Of a stretch of 64,000 nt of DNA, positions 45,297 to 53,340 are shown one piece after another. This DNA is from Comamonas odontotermitis (lineage in GTDB: Bacteria > Pseudomonadota > Gammaproteobacteria > Burkholderiales > Burkholderiaceae_C). The stretch spans positions 4,358,797 through 4,422,796 of the forward strand of contig NZ_CP083451.1 of NCBI RefSeq assembly GCF_020080045.1, written 5' to 3'. Positions within the stretch are counted from its first letter, which is position 1. Each line of letters begins with the position of its first letter. The notes beneath the pieces are model-generated. The model saw only the letters and a list, made by a program, of their open reading frames with translations, searched no databases and was not told the origin of the DNA. Both the position numbers and the translations under genes were made by a program.

Positions 45297-46703
45297 TCAA
45301 TGGCTTGCGGAAATACCGGCACCCGCAGCCTGGGGCGAGTTCTGCGGCTCGGCCCCGCCCTGGGGGCTGGCCCACTGCTTGACGATGAGGGCCGCCATGG
45401 CGATGAGGCCGGGAATGGCGACCACGGTGAATATCTGGCTGAAACTCAGCTGTCGCGCCGTGAGCTCGGCCACCAGGAATGAGCCCGCAATGCCGCCAAA
45501 GCGGCCCACCCCCAGCATCCAGGCCACGCCGGTCGCACGGCCGCTGGTGGGATAGAACGCCGCAGCCAGCGCCGGCATGGAAGACTGGGCGGTATTCATG
45601 ATGGTGCCCGCAACGAACACCGACACCACCAGCCAGCCCAGGCTTGCGGCCTCCTGCCCGATCCACCAGATGGCCACGGCGGTCAGTGCGTAACCGGCGG
45701 CAATGATGCGGTTGGCATTGAAGCGATCCATCAGCCAGCCAAAGAAGACGGCGCCCACGCCGCCCAGCGGAAACAGCGCCGCCACCAGCGTGGCCGTTTT
45801 GGGGCTGAGGCCGCCTTCCTTGAACAGCACCGGCATCCAGTTGACCAGCGCGTAAAAGATCACCAGGCCCATGAAATAAGCCAGCCACAGCATGGCCGAG
45901 CCCACCCGATACTGGCGCGACAGCACCACGCCCAGGCCGCTCTTGCCATCAACGGCCGCCCGGTTCTCGGTCATCACAAAGCGCTGCACGCCAGCCACCG
46001 CACTGCCTGCAATGCGCACCAGCGGCTTGCGGATACGGTCTGCCGCATACCCCTTGGCCACCATGTAGCGCACGGACTCGGGCAGCAGCACCACCAGCAG
46101 CGCCACCAGCAACAGCGGGGCAATACCACCCAGGTGCAGCACACTGCGCCACCCAAAGTGCGGAATCATCCATGCCGCCAGAAAGCCACCCAGCGCTGCG
46201 CCCAGCGGAAAGCCGCAGAACATGGCATTGGTGAGCATGGCGCGGCGCGAATCGGGGCAGTATTCGCTCATCAGCGTGACGGCATTGGGCATGGCTGCGC
46301 CCAGGCCCAGGCCGGTGACGAAGCGCAGCACCGTCAACGTGCGGATGTCATGCGCATAGCCCGAAGCCAGGCAGGCAATGGCAAACACCAGCACCGACCC
46401 CACCAGCACGGCCTTGCGGCCAAAGCGGTCGGCCAGCGGCCCCGAGCACATGGCGCCACCGGCCAGGCCAAACAGCGCAGCGCTCAGTACCGGCGCCAGA
46501 TCGGGCTTGGCCACGCCCCACTCGGCCAGCAGCGAAGGAGCGATGTAGCCGATGGCGGCGGTATCGAAGCCGTCGAGCAGCACGACGAAAAAGCACAGGG
46601 CGAAGATCACCCATTGGAAACCGGAGAACGGATGCTCGTTCAGGATGGTCTGCACATTGGCAACCGTGGAATCCGGCGCCTCGGAAGGGGTTGGCGAAAT
46701 CAT
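45297..46703 (-). CDS. pmdK: MFS transporter, aromatic acid:H+ symporter family
   Basis: A 468-residue, 12-helix major facilitator of the AAHS (PcaK/BenK) family. The first-helix signature is VVLLDGFDTAAIGYIAPSLL, followed by the loop motif GPLADRFGRKAVLVGSVLVF and MPNAVTLMSEYCPDSRRAML. It should import protocatechuate or 4-hydroxybenzoate with protons. Its place, directly before pmdE, is that of pmdK in the Comamonas operon. The C-terminal tail is polar (SPQGGAEPQNSPQ). Confidence 0.92.
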   Translation of the reverse strand: MISPTPSEAPDSTVANVQTILNEHPFSGFQWVIFALCFFVVLLDGFDTAAIGYIAPSLLAEWGVAKPDLAPVLSAALFGLAGGAMCSGPLADRFGRKAVLVGSVLVFAIACLASGYAHDIRTLTVLRFVTGLGLGAAMPNAVTLMSEYCPDSRRAMLTNAMFCGFPLGAALGGFLAAWMIPHFGWRSVLHLGGIAPLLLVALLVVLLPESVRYMVAKGYAADRIRKPLVRIAGSAVAGVQRFVMTENRAAVDGKSGLGVVLSRQYRVGSAMLWLAYFMGLVIFYALVNWMPVLFKEGGLSPKTATLVAALFPLGGVGAVFFGWLMDRFNANRIIAAGYALTAVAIWWIGQEAASLGWLVVSVFVAGTIMNTAQSSMPALAAAFYPTSGRATGVAWMLGVGRFGGIAGSFLVAELTARQLSFSQIFTVVAIPGLIAMAALIVKQWASPQGGAEPQNSPQAAGAGISASH

Positions 46704-46854
46704 GTCGGTGTCTCCGTTGTCTCTCTTGGTGGTTCTGTATTCCTGTCCTGCGGCGGGTACCTGGGCTTTTCATGCCCAGTTTCGGCTCGCCCGCCGCGCC
46801 GGTACTCGCATCTGCCCCCAGCATCCATTCACTGGCGAAGCAGCCGGTATCGCA

Positions 46855-47553
46855 TCACACGGGCTCCATGCCCTGGCGGCGTTTGGCCATGGCAGCGCCA
46901 GGCGCGGCCATGAAGGCGAGCAAACGACGCGCCGCATCAGCCCGGGCCGAAGCAGCCGCCACACCAGCGGAAAAGACGGTGTCAATGGCAATGGCCTGCG
47001 GCAACGTGCCGACGACTGTGATCCCCGGCACATGAAGCAATTCACTCAGTTGCTGAAAACCGAGCGCCGCCTCGCCATTGGCCACCAGGGAGGCCACAGG
47101 CACCCCCGGGCGGGCCTGCACGAGGCGCGAGCGAATCTGTTCTGCGATGCCCCAGCGTGCAAACAGCGCCTGCAGTGCCACTCCGCTGGGGCCCGTGGAG
47201 TAGCCAATGCCAGACGCGGCCAGCACGGCGGCGCGCACAGCCTCTTCAGAGGAAATATCGGGTGCCGCAGCGCCAGCAAGTACCGCCACGGCCGTGCTGG
47301 AGCACATCAGGTCCACCCGGCTGCCGGCCAATACCCGGCCTGCGGCTTCAAGCCCGGCAATGGCGCCCGATGCGAGGAAAACCACATCAAATGCTTCGCC
47401 ACCATGCACCCGCCGCGCGGCATCGACGCCGCCTACCGACTCGATTGCCACCGGCTCGCCACCCTGCGCGTGCCAGTCAGCCACCAGCTCCGCCAGCAAC
47501 TGGCGGGTGGCCATCGACGAAATGCCTTTGAGGGCGTTGAAAACGGTGCCCAT
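46855..47553 (-). CDS. Periplasmic-binding-protein-fold (ModA-like) substrate-binding protein without signal peptide
   Basis: A 232-residue type 2 binding-protein fold similar to ModA. It starts KGISSMATRQLLAELVADWH, with FDVVFLASGAIAGLEAAGRV and GIGYSTGPSGVALQALFARW as characteristic stretches. No export signal is visible, so it may be cytosolic. It is the first gene of the pmd cluster, in the position called pmdU elsewhere. I cannot confirm a tautomerase role, as the sequence is not like the PrpF-fold LigU/GalD enzymes. AGGAGG precedes the ATG, the best ribosome binding site of the operon. Confidence 0.72.
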   Translation of the reverse strand: MGTVFNALKGISSMATRQLLAELVADWHAQGGEPVAIESVGGVDAARRVHGGEAFDVVFLASGAIAGLEAAGRVLAGSRVDLMCSSTAVAVLAGAAAPDISSEEAVRAAVLAASGIGYSTGPSGVALQALFARWGIAEQIRSRLVQARPGVPVASLVANGEAALGFQQLSELLHVPGITVVGTLPQAIAIDTVFSAGVAAASARADAARRLLAFMAAPGAAMAKRRQGMEPV

Positions 47554-47623
47554 GTGCTTTGCCTCCTGTTATGCAAAGCATTGTCGGCATGGCTGCACTG
47601 GGTGCCAACCTCTGGTGTCCACT

Positions 47624-47652
47624 ATCAGCTATAGCAATCCGGCATAGCTGAT
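47624..47652. promoter_or_regulatory. Perfect inverted repeat upstream of the pmd operon, candidate operator
   Basis: ATCAGCTAT (47624-47632) and ATAGCTGAT (47644-47652) are exact inverted repeats with an 11-base spacer, centred 85 bases before the first pmd-cluster ATG. The size and symmetry suit a LysR-type binding site. The half-site also resembles the AGCTAT arms of repeat family A, so it may instead be a short degenerate repeat. Confidence 0.4.
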
Positions 47653-47681
47653 CGCCGCACCGGGCCGCGCGGAGCGACGGC

Positions 47682-48248
47682 TTATCCAGCCACCAGCGCC
47701 AGCACGCCGAGCGCTGCAAAGATCACGGCGCAGGCACGGTGGATCCACTGGATCGGCAGTCTCTTGGTAATCTTGTCGCCAAACCAGACCACGGGCGCAT
47801 TGGCCAGCATCATGCCGATCGTGGTGCCTGCCACCACGCCGTAGTACTGCGCCGGGTACTTGGCAGCCAACCCCACAGTGGCCAGTTGCGTCTTGTCGCC
47901 CATCTCGGCCAGGAAGAACAGCAGCAAGGTGGTGCCGAAAACGCCCCAGCGGCCGCTGCTCTTGCCAGCCTCGTCTTCGTCGATCTTGTCGGGAATCAAC
48001 ATCCACCCCGCCATCAGAATGAAGGAAACGCCCAGAATCCAGCGCAGCACATCGGGGCCCAGCATGGTGGTGATCCAGGCACCTACGGCACCTGCCAGGG
48101 CATGGTTCACGATGGTGGCAACAAAGATGCCCAGCACGATCGGCCAGGGTTTGCGGTATTTGGCGGCGAGAACAAGCGAGAGCAGCTGCGTCTTGTCGCC
48201 CATCTCGGCGAGCGCGACCACGGCGGTCGAGATGAAGAAGGCTTCCAT
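47682..48248 (-). CDS. TMEM165/GDT1 (UPF0016) family cation transporter
   Basis: A 188-residue membrane protein with six helices in two homologous halves. Each half has the family motif E-x-G-D-K-T: ALAEMGDKTQLLSLVLAAKY near residue 12 and FFLAEMGDKTQLATVGLAAK near 110. Bacterial members such as MneA export Mn2+, and the yybP-ykoY-type leader supports a manganese role here. The upstream reading frame stays open to 48656 through the riboswitch, but the ATG at 48248 gives the conserved start. It points away from the RRM genes. Confidence 0.92.
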   Translation of the reverse strand: MEAFFISTAVVALAEMGDKTQLLSLVLAAKYRKPWPIVLGIFVATIVNHALAGAVGAWITTMLGPDVLRWILGVSFILMAGWMLIPDKIDEDEAGKSSGRWGVFGTTLLLFFLAEMGDKTQLATVGLAAKYPAQYYGVVAGTTIGMMLANAPVVWFGDKITKRLPIQWIHRACAVIFAALGVLALVAG

Positions 48249-48328
48249 GGTGTGGGGGATCTTTATGTAGCCGGATGGTTGCAAGACAGCATTGACCACA
48301 TCGCGACTCCGGCAGTTGGATCGCAACA

Positions 48329-48450
48329 TGGTCAATGGTCTCGCCAAGCATCTAAATAGATGCCGTGTACGCCATAGGCCGAAGCCCAAGTTTGTTGACG
48401 CACACTCCGCGGCGCATTGCGCGCCCGGCAGGCTACTCCCCAAAGACACG
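48329..48450 (-). promoter_or_regulatory. yybP-ykoY type (manganese) riboswitch upstream of the GDT1 family gene
   Basis: On the minus strand the leader has TTTGGGGAGTAGCC, a GC-rich hairpin, GCGTCAACAAACTTGGGC and, at the 3' side, TTGGCGAGACCATTGACC. These are the conserved elements of the yybP-ykoY aptamer in the right order. A perfect 8-bp inverted repeat, TGGTCAAT (48329-48336) with ATTGACCA (48291-48298), links the aptamer's 3' end to the region before the gene and may be the switching helix. About 80 bases separate aptamer and ATG. Confidence 0.88.
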
Positions 48451-48687
48451 CGCATCATACGCTCAAAACCGATGTTGCGCCGCAACACATATGACCGCCA
48501 GGGAAAATACCAGGGTGCGCTTGCGTGAACTGTCAACACGTCGTAAGCTGATTCGCCCATAATAGGGGAGCTTTGTGTCTCACTTGGTACACAGGGCGTG
48601 CGCGGTGATCCGTCTTGGAAGTTGTCACAGGTTTTGTTGATTGCATCAGGCTCCATCGCTTTTAATTGTTTTTTTCGGAGTCCTCAA

Positions 48688-49074
48688 ATGGGCAACAAAC
48701 TCTACGTTGGCAATCTGCCATATACCTTCCGTGACAGCGATCTGGAAAGCACCTTCAGCCAATTCGGCTCTGTTTCCAGCGCCAAGGTCATGATGGAACG
48801 CGACACCGGCCGCTCCAAGGGCTTCGGCTTTGTGGAAATGGGCTCGGACGCTGAGGCACAAGCTGCTATCGAAGGCGTGAACGGTCAAAACTTCGGCGGC
48901 CGTAACCTGGTCGTGAACGAAGCCCGTCCAATGGAAGCCCGCCCACCTCGCAGCGGCGGCTTCGGTGGCGGCCGTGGCGGCTTTGGCGGTGGTGACCGCG
49001 GCGGCTTCGGCGGCGGCGGTGATCGTGGTGGCTTCGGCGGTGGCCGTGGCGGCTACGGCGGCGGCAGCTACTAA
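48688..49074 (+). CDS. Glycine-rich RNA-binding protein (RRM), copy 1
   Basis: A 128-residue single RRM protein. RNP2 LYVGNL is at residues 5-10 and RNP1 KGFGFVEM at 44-51. From about residue 88 the tail is made of Gly/Arg-rich units (GGFGGGRGGFGGGDRGGFGG). Such small Rbp proteins bind single-stranded RNA and are often cold-induced. GGAG lies 7 bases before the ATG. A longer paralogue follows at 49369, separated by a terminator. Confidence 0.93.
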   Translation: MGNKLYVGNLPYTFRDSDLESTFSQFGSVSSAKVMMERDTGRSKGFGFVEMGSDAEAQAAIEGVNGQNFGGRNLVVNEARPMEARPPRSGGFGGGRGGFGGGDRGGFGGGGDRGGFGGGRGGYGGGSY

Positions 49075-49132
49075 TCATTGCGCCAGAAACCAACTGCGGT
49101 TTTTGGCCGTCAATTCACGGGATCTCCCGATC

Positions 49133-49157
49133 AAAAGGCCTCTTTGAGGCCTTTTTT
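49133..49157 (+). terminator. Intrinsic terminator after RRM gene 1
   Basis: AAAAGGCCTC, loop TTT and GAGGCCTTTTTT form a strong stem followed by six T residues, 59 bases after the stop codon. Confidence 0.92.
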
Positions 49158-49368
49158 GCGTTTTGTTGCAGCTTTCGCACCACACCTAGGGGCATCGACT
49201 ACACCAAAAGGGTTTTTTATCCCAGAAAATAAAGGATGGAGTACCCCTCCACTGGGCTATTGCGGTGAATGATCAGTTTCGTCGTGACGCATTGGATGAT
49301 CACATGATTCAGGTATTGCGTTTTACGGGACTCCATCGCGTTATTTAAGAGTTATCAGGAGTCCCTCA

Positions 49369-49995
49369 ATGGGCAACAAGCTTTACGTCGGAAATTTGCC
49401 GTACCAAGTGCGCGACAATGATCTGGAACAGGCCTTCGGCCAATTTGGCAGCGTAACCAGCGCCAAGGTGATGATGGAACGCGACACGGGTCGCTCCAAA
49501 GGCTTTGGTTTTGTGGAAATGGGCAGCGATGAAGAAGCCCAGGCCGCAATCAACGGCATGAACGGCCAGTCCTTGGGTGGTCGCAACCTCGTCGTAAACG
49601 AGGCTCGCCCCATGGAGCCACGTCCTCCCCGCACTGGCGGCGGCGGCTTTGGTGGCCCACGCGGAGGTGGCTTTGGTGGCGGTGGCAACCGTGGCGGCTT
49701 TGGCGGTGGTGGTGACCGTGGCGGCTTCGGCGGCGGTGATCGCGGCGGCTACGGCGGTGGCGGTGGCGGCGGTTTTGGTGGCGGTGGTGGCGGCGGCTAC
49801 GGTGACCGCGGCGGCCGTGGTGATGGTGGCGGCGGCTATGGCCGTGGCGGCAATGACCGCGGCTTTGGCGGCAATGACCGCGGCTTTGGCGGCGGCGACC
49901 GTGGCGGTGAACGCGATGGCGGCTTCCGCAGCCCTTACGGCAATGGTTCGCGCAACCGTGGCGGCAACCAAGGCTTCGACAACGACGATTATTGA
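49369..49995 (+). CDS. Glycine-rich RNA-binding protein (RRM), copy 2 with long RGG-like tail
   Basis: A 208-residue paralogue of the preceding protein. The RRM is almost the same (MGNKLYVGNLPYQVRDNDLE at the start, RSKGFGFVEM for RNP1). The low-complexity tail is about 120 residues long and consists of GGGGFGG, GDRGGFGG and GNDRGFGG repeats, ending RNRGGNQGFDNDDY. Such a tail could drive RNA annealing or condensation, which is inference. CAGGAG lies just before the ATG. It has its own terminator and about 290 bases of spacer upstream. Confidence 0.93.
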   Translation: MGNKLYVGNLPYQVRDNDLEQAFGQFGSVTSAKVMMERDTGRSKGFGFVEMGSDEEAQAAINGMNGQSLGGRNLVVNEARPMEPRPPRTGGGGFGGPRGGGFGGGGNRGGFGGGGDRGGFGGGDRGGYGGGGGGGFGGGGGGGYGDRGGRGDGGGGYGRGGNDRGFGGNDRGFGGGDRGGERDGGFRSPYGNGSRNRGGNQGFDNDDY

Positions 49996-50039
49996 TCTGC
50001 GTCCGGCACGCCGCATGGCGTGCCCAGACTCTGGTTCCC

Positions 50040-50060
50040 AGCCCCGCAAGGGGCTTTTTT
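50040..50060 (+). terminator. Intrinsic terminator after RRM gene 2
   Basis: AGCCCC, loop GCA and GGGGCTTTTTT form a short GC stem with a T-tract, 44 bases after the stop codon. Confidence 0.9.
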
Positions 50061-50110
50061 ATTGCCCGGATGCTGCCTGAGGCGGCCCATGCGCTGCGAA
50101 GAACGTACGT

Positions 50111-50947
50111 CTACCCCTCCGAGCCTCCTGTGCGCTCGGCATGCCGATGCTTGCGTGGCCGGTTGGCCAGCGCCCTGTCGTAGACGGCATTGGGCAGCAG
50201 CCGCAGCAGCTTGGCCACCAAGCCCATCTGCCAGGGAATCACGCTGTAGCTGCGGCCTTTGCCGATGGCTGCAAACGCCCGGTCGGCAAAAGCTTCGGGC
50301 TGCATCAAAAATGGCATGCCATAGCGGTTCTGGCTGGTGAGCGGCGTGGCGACAAAGCCGGGGCAGATGGTCTGCACCTGCACACCACTGCGCGCCAGTT
50401 CCACCCGGAGGCTTTCGCAGTAGCTGATGACGGCGGCCTTGCTGGCGCAGTAGGCACCATGGCCGGGCAGGCCTCGGATGCCGGCAACGCTGGCAATGCC
50501 CACCAGCTTGCCAGAGCCGCGCGCCTGCATGGGCCGCACAAAGGCGTGAAAAGTGGCCGCCATGCCGATCACGTTGGTGGCGTAGGTCTGCGCCATCACC
50601 TCCAGGTCTTCGCGCTCTGCCGTGTCGATGCCAAAGCTCACTCCGGCATTGGCCACCACCACGTCAGGTACGCCCTGGATAGCGAGGCACTGCTCGCAGG
50701 CCGCGATGATCTGGTCACGATCTGCCACATCAGCACTATATATTTGATAGCTATCAGCGCTTATGGAATGTGCGCTAGCCCATTGTTTTATCGCATCTAC
50801 CCGGCGCGCCACCAGCGCCAGCCGCCAACCGGCCTGGTGGTAGCGCAGTGCCAAGGCTTGACCGATGCCGCTGGAAGCACCCGTGATCAGCACCAACGGC
50901 GCGGCTGAGGCTGCCACTGGAGGGGAAGTTCGTTGCAGCGCGCCCAT
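50111..50947 (-). CDS. SDR family oxidoreductase
   Basis: A 278-residue classical short-chain dehydrogenase. Cofactor motif LVLITGASSGIGQALALRYH is near residues 18-37, NAG in VVVANAGVSFG, and catalytic Ser/Tyr/Lys in IASVAG and HGAYCASKAAV (Tyr about residue 164). PGFVATPLTSQ is the usual loop. The substrate is unknown. A family A palindromic repeat lies within its codons for about residues 53-69. It begins 3 bases behind the lptC stop, so it seems to be the last gene of the kdsD-kdsC-lptC operon, where lptA and lptB are usually found. Confidence 0.9.
   Translation of the reverse strand: MGALQRTSPPVAASAAPLVLITGASSGIGQALALRYHQAGWRLALVARRVDAIKQWASAHSISADSYQIYSADVADRDQIIAACEQCLAIQGVPDVVVANAGVSFGIDTAEREDLEVMAQTYATNVIGMAATFHAFVRPMQARGSGKLVGIASVAGIRGLPGHGAYCASKAAVISYCESLRVELARSGVQVQTICPGFVATPLTSQNRYGMPFLMQPEAFADRAFAAIGKGRSYSVIPWQMGLVAKLLRLLPNAVYDRALANRPRKHRHAERTGGSEG
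50741..50792. repeat. Palindromic repeat, family A, copy inside the SDR reading frame
   Basis: ATTTGATAGCTATCAGCGCT (50742-50761) and TGTGCGCTAGCCCATTGTTT (50770-50789) carry the same AGCTAT/GCGCT and GCGCTAGC half-sites as the intergenic copies. Read in the SDR frame they encode QWASAHSISADSYQIY between two conserved blocks, with no frameshift. Confidence 0.5.
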
Positions 50948-50950
50948 GGC

Positions 50951-51550
50951 TTACTTGGACGGCACGAGGGTGCCGCGCACCCGGCCTTTGAGCTCGGCCA
51001 CCTGCGAGAGATTGTTGTAGGTCATGGCGTCGGCGGTGAAGCGGTCATTGCCACGGGTGATTTCCACCGGTTTGTTCGAGCTGACCCGCTCGTCATTGAC
51101 AAAGGCATGCAGAAAGTCGCCACGGAACTCCATCGGGGGCACGCCTGGCTTGGCCGCCTTGCGCACCACATGCGCATTGCCGAACAGCTGCACTTCGGAG
51201 CCATCGGCGTTGGAGAGCGCACGGTCGGCCGTGGCCACGGTTTCCGAGCCGTCCTGCCGCACCGAACGCAGATTGGCCTTGTCGATTTCGAGGGTCTCGG
51301 TATCCATGTAGTGGCGCATGGTGGTACCACGGATTTCGCTGGTCAGGGTGCCCGTGTCGTCAAAGCTGCGCACCGAAAAGTCCCGCATGTAGTAGTCCAC
51401 ATCGTGGCCTTTGACCGCCACCTCGGCCTCCACCTGGGCCTTGGGCGCATTACGCACCAGCCACCATGTGCCCAGCGCCAGCAGGCCCATCAGAAGAATG
51501 GGCAGGTAGATGGACATCCAGTCCCAGACGCGTCGAAAGCGAAAATTCAT
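50951..51550 (-). CDS. lptC: LPS export ABC transporter periplasmic protein LptC
   Basis: A 199-residue protein with one N-terminal membrane anchor (MSIYLPILLMGLLALGTWWL) and a periplasmic beta-jellyroll of the OstA/LptC type. DYYMRDFSVRSFDDTGTLTS, then HYMDTETLEIDKANLR and GEVQLFGNAHVVRKA-like sequence (read SEVQLFGNAHVVRKA), are typical. LptC accepts LPS from the LptBFG extractor and passes it to LptA. The ATG overlaps the kdsC stop by 4 bases. No lptA or lptB follows. Confidence 0.92.
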   Translation of the reverse strand: MNFRFRRVWDWMSIYLPILLMGLLALGTWWLVRNAPKAQVEAEVAVKGHDVDYYMRDFSVRSFDDTGTLTSEIRGTTMRHYMDTETLEIDKANLRSVRQDGSETVATADRALSNADGSEVQLFGNAHVVRKAAKPGVPPMEFRGDFLHAFVNDERVSSNKPVEITRGNDRFTADAMTYNNLSQVAELKGRVRGTLVPSK

Positions 51551-52119
51551 TGTCCGTACCGATCCAGCAGTTTGATGTAGGCGCCGGAGGCTGCCAGCAG
51601 CACATCGCAGAACTCGCGTGCAGCCCCTGCCCCGCCGCGCTGCACGGTGGTGAAATGGGCCACGCCGCGTGCCTCTGCATGGGCGTTGGCCGGTGCACAC
51701 GCCAGTTGGCAGCGGCGCAGCACGGGCAGGTCGGGCCAATCATCGCCAATGGCCGCTGCCTGGTGCCAGTCCAGCCCCAGCTCGGCCAACATGTCCTGCG
51801 CGGCAGGCAGCTTGTCTTCCGTGCCATAGCGCACGTGTTCCACGCCCAGCGCACCCAGGCGGTGCCGCAGTGCACGCGAATCGCGGCCGGTGATGACGGC
51901 GGGTGTGATGCCAGCCTCGCGCAGCATTTTCATGCCATGGCCATCCAGCGTGTGAAAGCGCTTGAGCGTCTCGCCCGCTTCGCTGATATAGAGGCCACCA
52001 TCGGTGAGCACGCCGTCCACATCAAAAAATGCAATTTTGATGCCTTGCGCACGCAAAAGCAGCTCTGCCGGCCATTGCTGGGCCGGTGTGATCGGGCCTG
52101 GGGAAGTCATTGTCACCAT
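51547..52119 (-). CDS. kdsC: 3-deoxy-D-manno-octulosonate-8-phosphate phosphatase
   Basis: A 190-residue HAD phosphatase that dephosphorylates Kdo-8-phosphate in the synthesis of the LPS inner core. Motif I is IAFFDVDGVLTDGGLYISEA, motif II VITGRDSRALRHRL, and motif III/IV AAIGDDWPDLPVLRRC. It is short and capless, as KdsC is. The ATG at 52119 overlaps the kdsD stop as TGATG, so translation is coupled. Another ATG lies three codons further on. Confidence 0.95.
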   Translation of the reverse strand: MVTMTSPGPITPAQQWPAELLLRAQGIKIAFFDVDGVLTDGGLYISEAGETLKRFHTLDGHGMKMLREAGITPAVITGRDSRALRHRLGALGVEHVRYGTEDKLPAAQDMLAELGLDWHQAAAIGDDWPDLPVLRRCQLACAPANAHAEARGVAHFTTVQRGGAGAAREFCDVLLAASGAYIKLLDRYGQ

Positions 52120-53117
52120 CAAATCACCTTCGCACGCATCAGATCGCCAATATGCACGATACCCACCAGATGCTGGCCAGCATCGGTCACCAGAACACTG
52201 GTGATGCGGTGGGTCTCCATCATCGCCGCAGCGTCTACAGCCAGGGCATCGGGCGAGATCTGGCGGGGCGACGTGTACATCACCTCGGCTGCCGTCACAT
52301 GGCGCAAGTCAGCACCCGCTTCAATGCGGCGGCGCAGGTCACCATCGGTAAAGATGCCTTGCAAAACGCCCTGTGCATCCACGATGGCCGCTGCACCCAA
52401 GCCTTTGGCACTCATTTGGCGCATCAATTCGCTGAAAGTCGCATTCGGCAGCACGCGAGGCACTTCATCACCGGCCCGCATCACATCGGCCACATGGGTG
52501 AGCAGGCGGCGGCCCAGTGCGCCCCCGGGGTGAGAGCGGGCAAAATCCTCAGCCTTGAAGCCGCGCGCCTCCAGCAAAGCCACCGCCAGCGCGTCGCCCA
52601 TGGCCATCTGCGCTGTAGTGCTGGCCGTGGGCGCCAGATTCAACGGACAGGCTTCCTTATCGACCCGGGTATCGAGCACCCAGTCGGCATGGCGCGCCAT
52701 GGCCGATTCGCGGTTGCCGGTCATCGCCACGACAGGCACGCCCAGGCGCTTGAGCACGGGCAGCAGCACCGCGATTTCGGCGCTTTCGCCGCTGTTGGAG
52801 ATGGCCAGCACCACATCATCGCCAGTCACCATGCCCAAATCACCGTGGCTGGCTTCGCCCGGGTGCACAAAGAAAGCGGGCGTACCGGTCGATGCCAGGG
52901 TTGCGGCAATCTTGCGGCCCACATGGCCACTTTTGCCCATGCCGGTGACCACCACCCGGCCACGGGTGACCAGCATGCGCTGCACCACTTGGACAAAATC
53001 ATCATCCAGGCGTTGCGCCATGGCCAGAATGGCCTCTGCCTCGATCGAAAAAGTGGATGCAGCCAGCTGGAGAATCTGCGCCGCCTGGACCGGGCGCATG
53101 GCTTGTGGAGTGCTCAT
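52119..53117 (-). CDS. kdsD: Arabinose-5-phosphate isomerase
   Basis: A 332-residue enzyme that converts ribulose-5-P to arabinose-5-P, the precursor of Kdo. The N-terminal SIS domain has VVVTGMGKSGHVGRKIAATL, then PGEASHGDLGMV and ISNSGESAEI. The SHPGGALGRRLLTHVADVM segment links to two CBS domains, the first with FTDGDLRRRIEAGADL. Length is the usual one. The ATG at 53117 starts the conserved region. It heads the operon kdsD-kdsC-lptC-SDR. Confidence 0.95.
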   Translation of the reverse strand: MSTPQAMRPVQAAQILQLAASTFSIEAEAILAMAQRLDDDFVQVVQRMLVTRGRVVVTGMGKSGHVGRKIAATLASTGTPAFFVHPGEASHGDLGMVTGDDVVLAISNSGESAEIAVLLPVLKRLGVPVVAMTGNRESAMARHADWVLDTRVDKEACPLNLAPTASTTAQMAMGDALAVALLEARGFKAEDFARSHPGGALGRRLLTHVADVMRAGDEVPRVLPNATFSELMRQMSAKGLGAAAIVDAQGVLQGIFTDGDLRRRIEAGADLRHVTAAEVMYTSPRQISPDALAVDAAAMMETHRITSVLVTDAGQHLVGIVHIGDLMRAKVI

Positions 53118-53340
53118 TGGGATGATTTTATCGGAGCGTCCCACCCGATTGCAGAGTAAGAGCATGTTCCCGGTCTCCACCTGCTGCGGTACCACGCAGT
53201 CGTGAGGCAAGCGCGAGAGAATTGCGAAGGAATTGCGAGGAAATCGTCAACATGTTCTACCCGCAAGCGGCACAAAGGAAGCCTGCCCGACCGTTTGCAC
53301 TACCATGACAGCCTGGATCGCCCTTCCCCACCTACACACC

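Noticed and set aside
48249..48656. N-terminal extension of the GDT1-family gene to 324 residues
   Set aside because: The extension runs through the riboswitch elements and lacks conservation; the ATG at 48248 begins the conserved first helix.
49600..49985. Short tandem repeats that could be mistaken for a CRISPR or satellite array
   Set aside because: They are codons for Gly/Arg-rich units within an RRM protein; there are no unique spacers and the frame is continuous.
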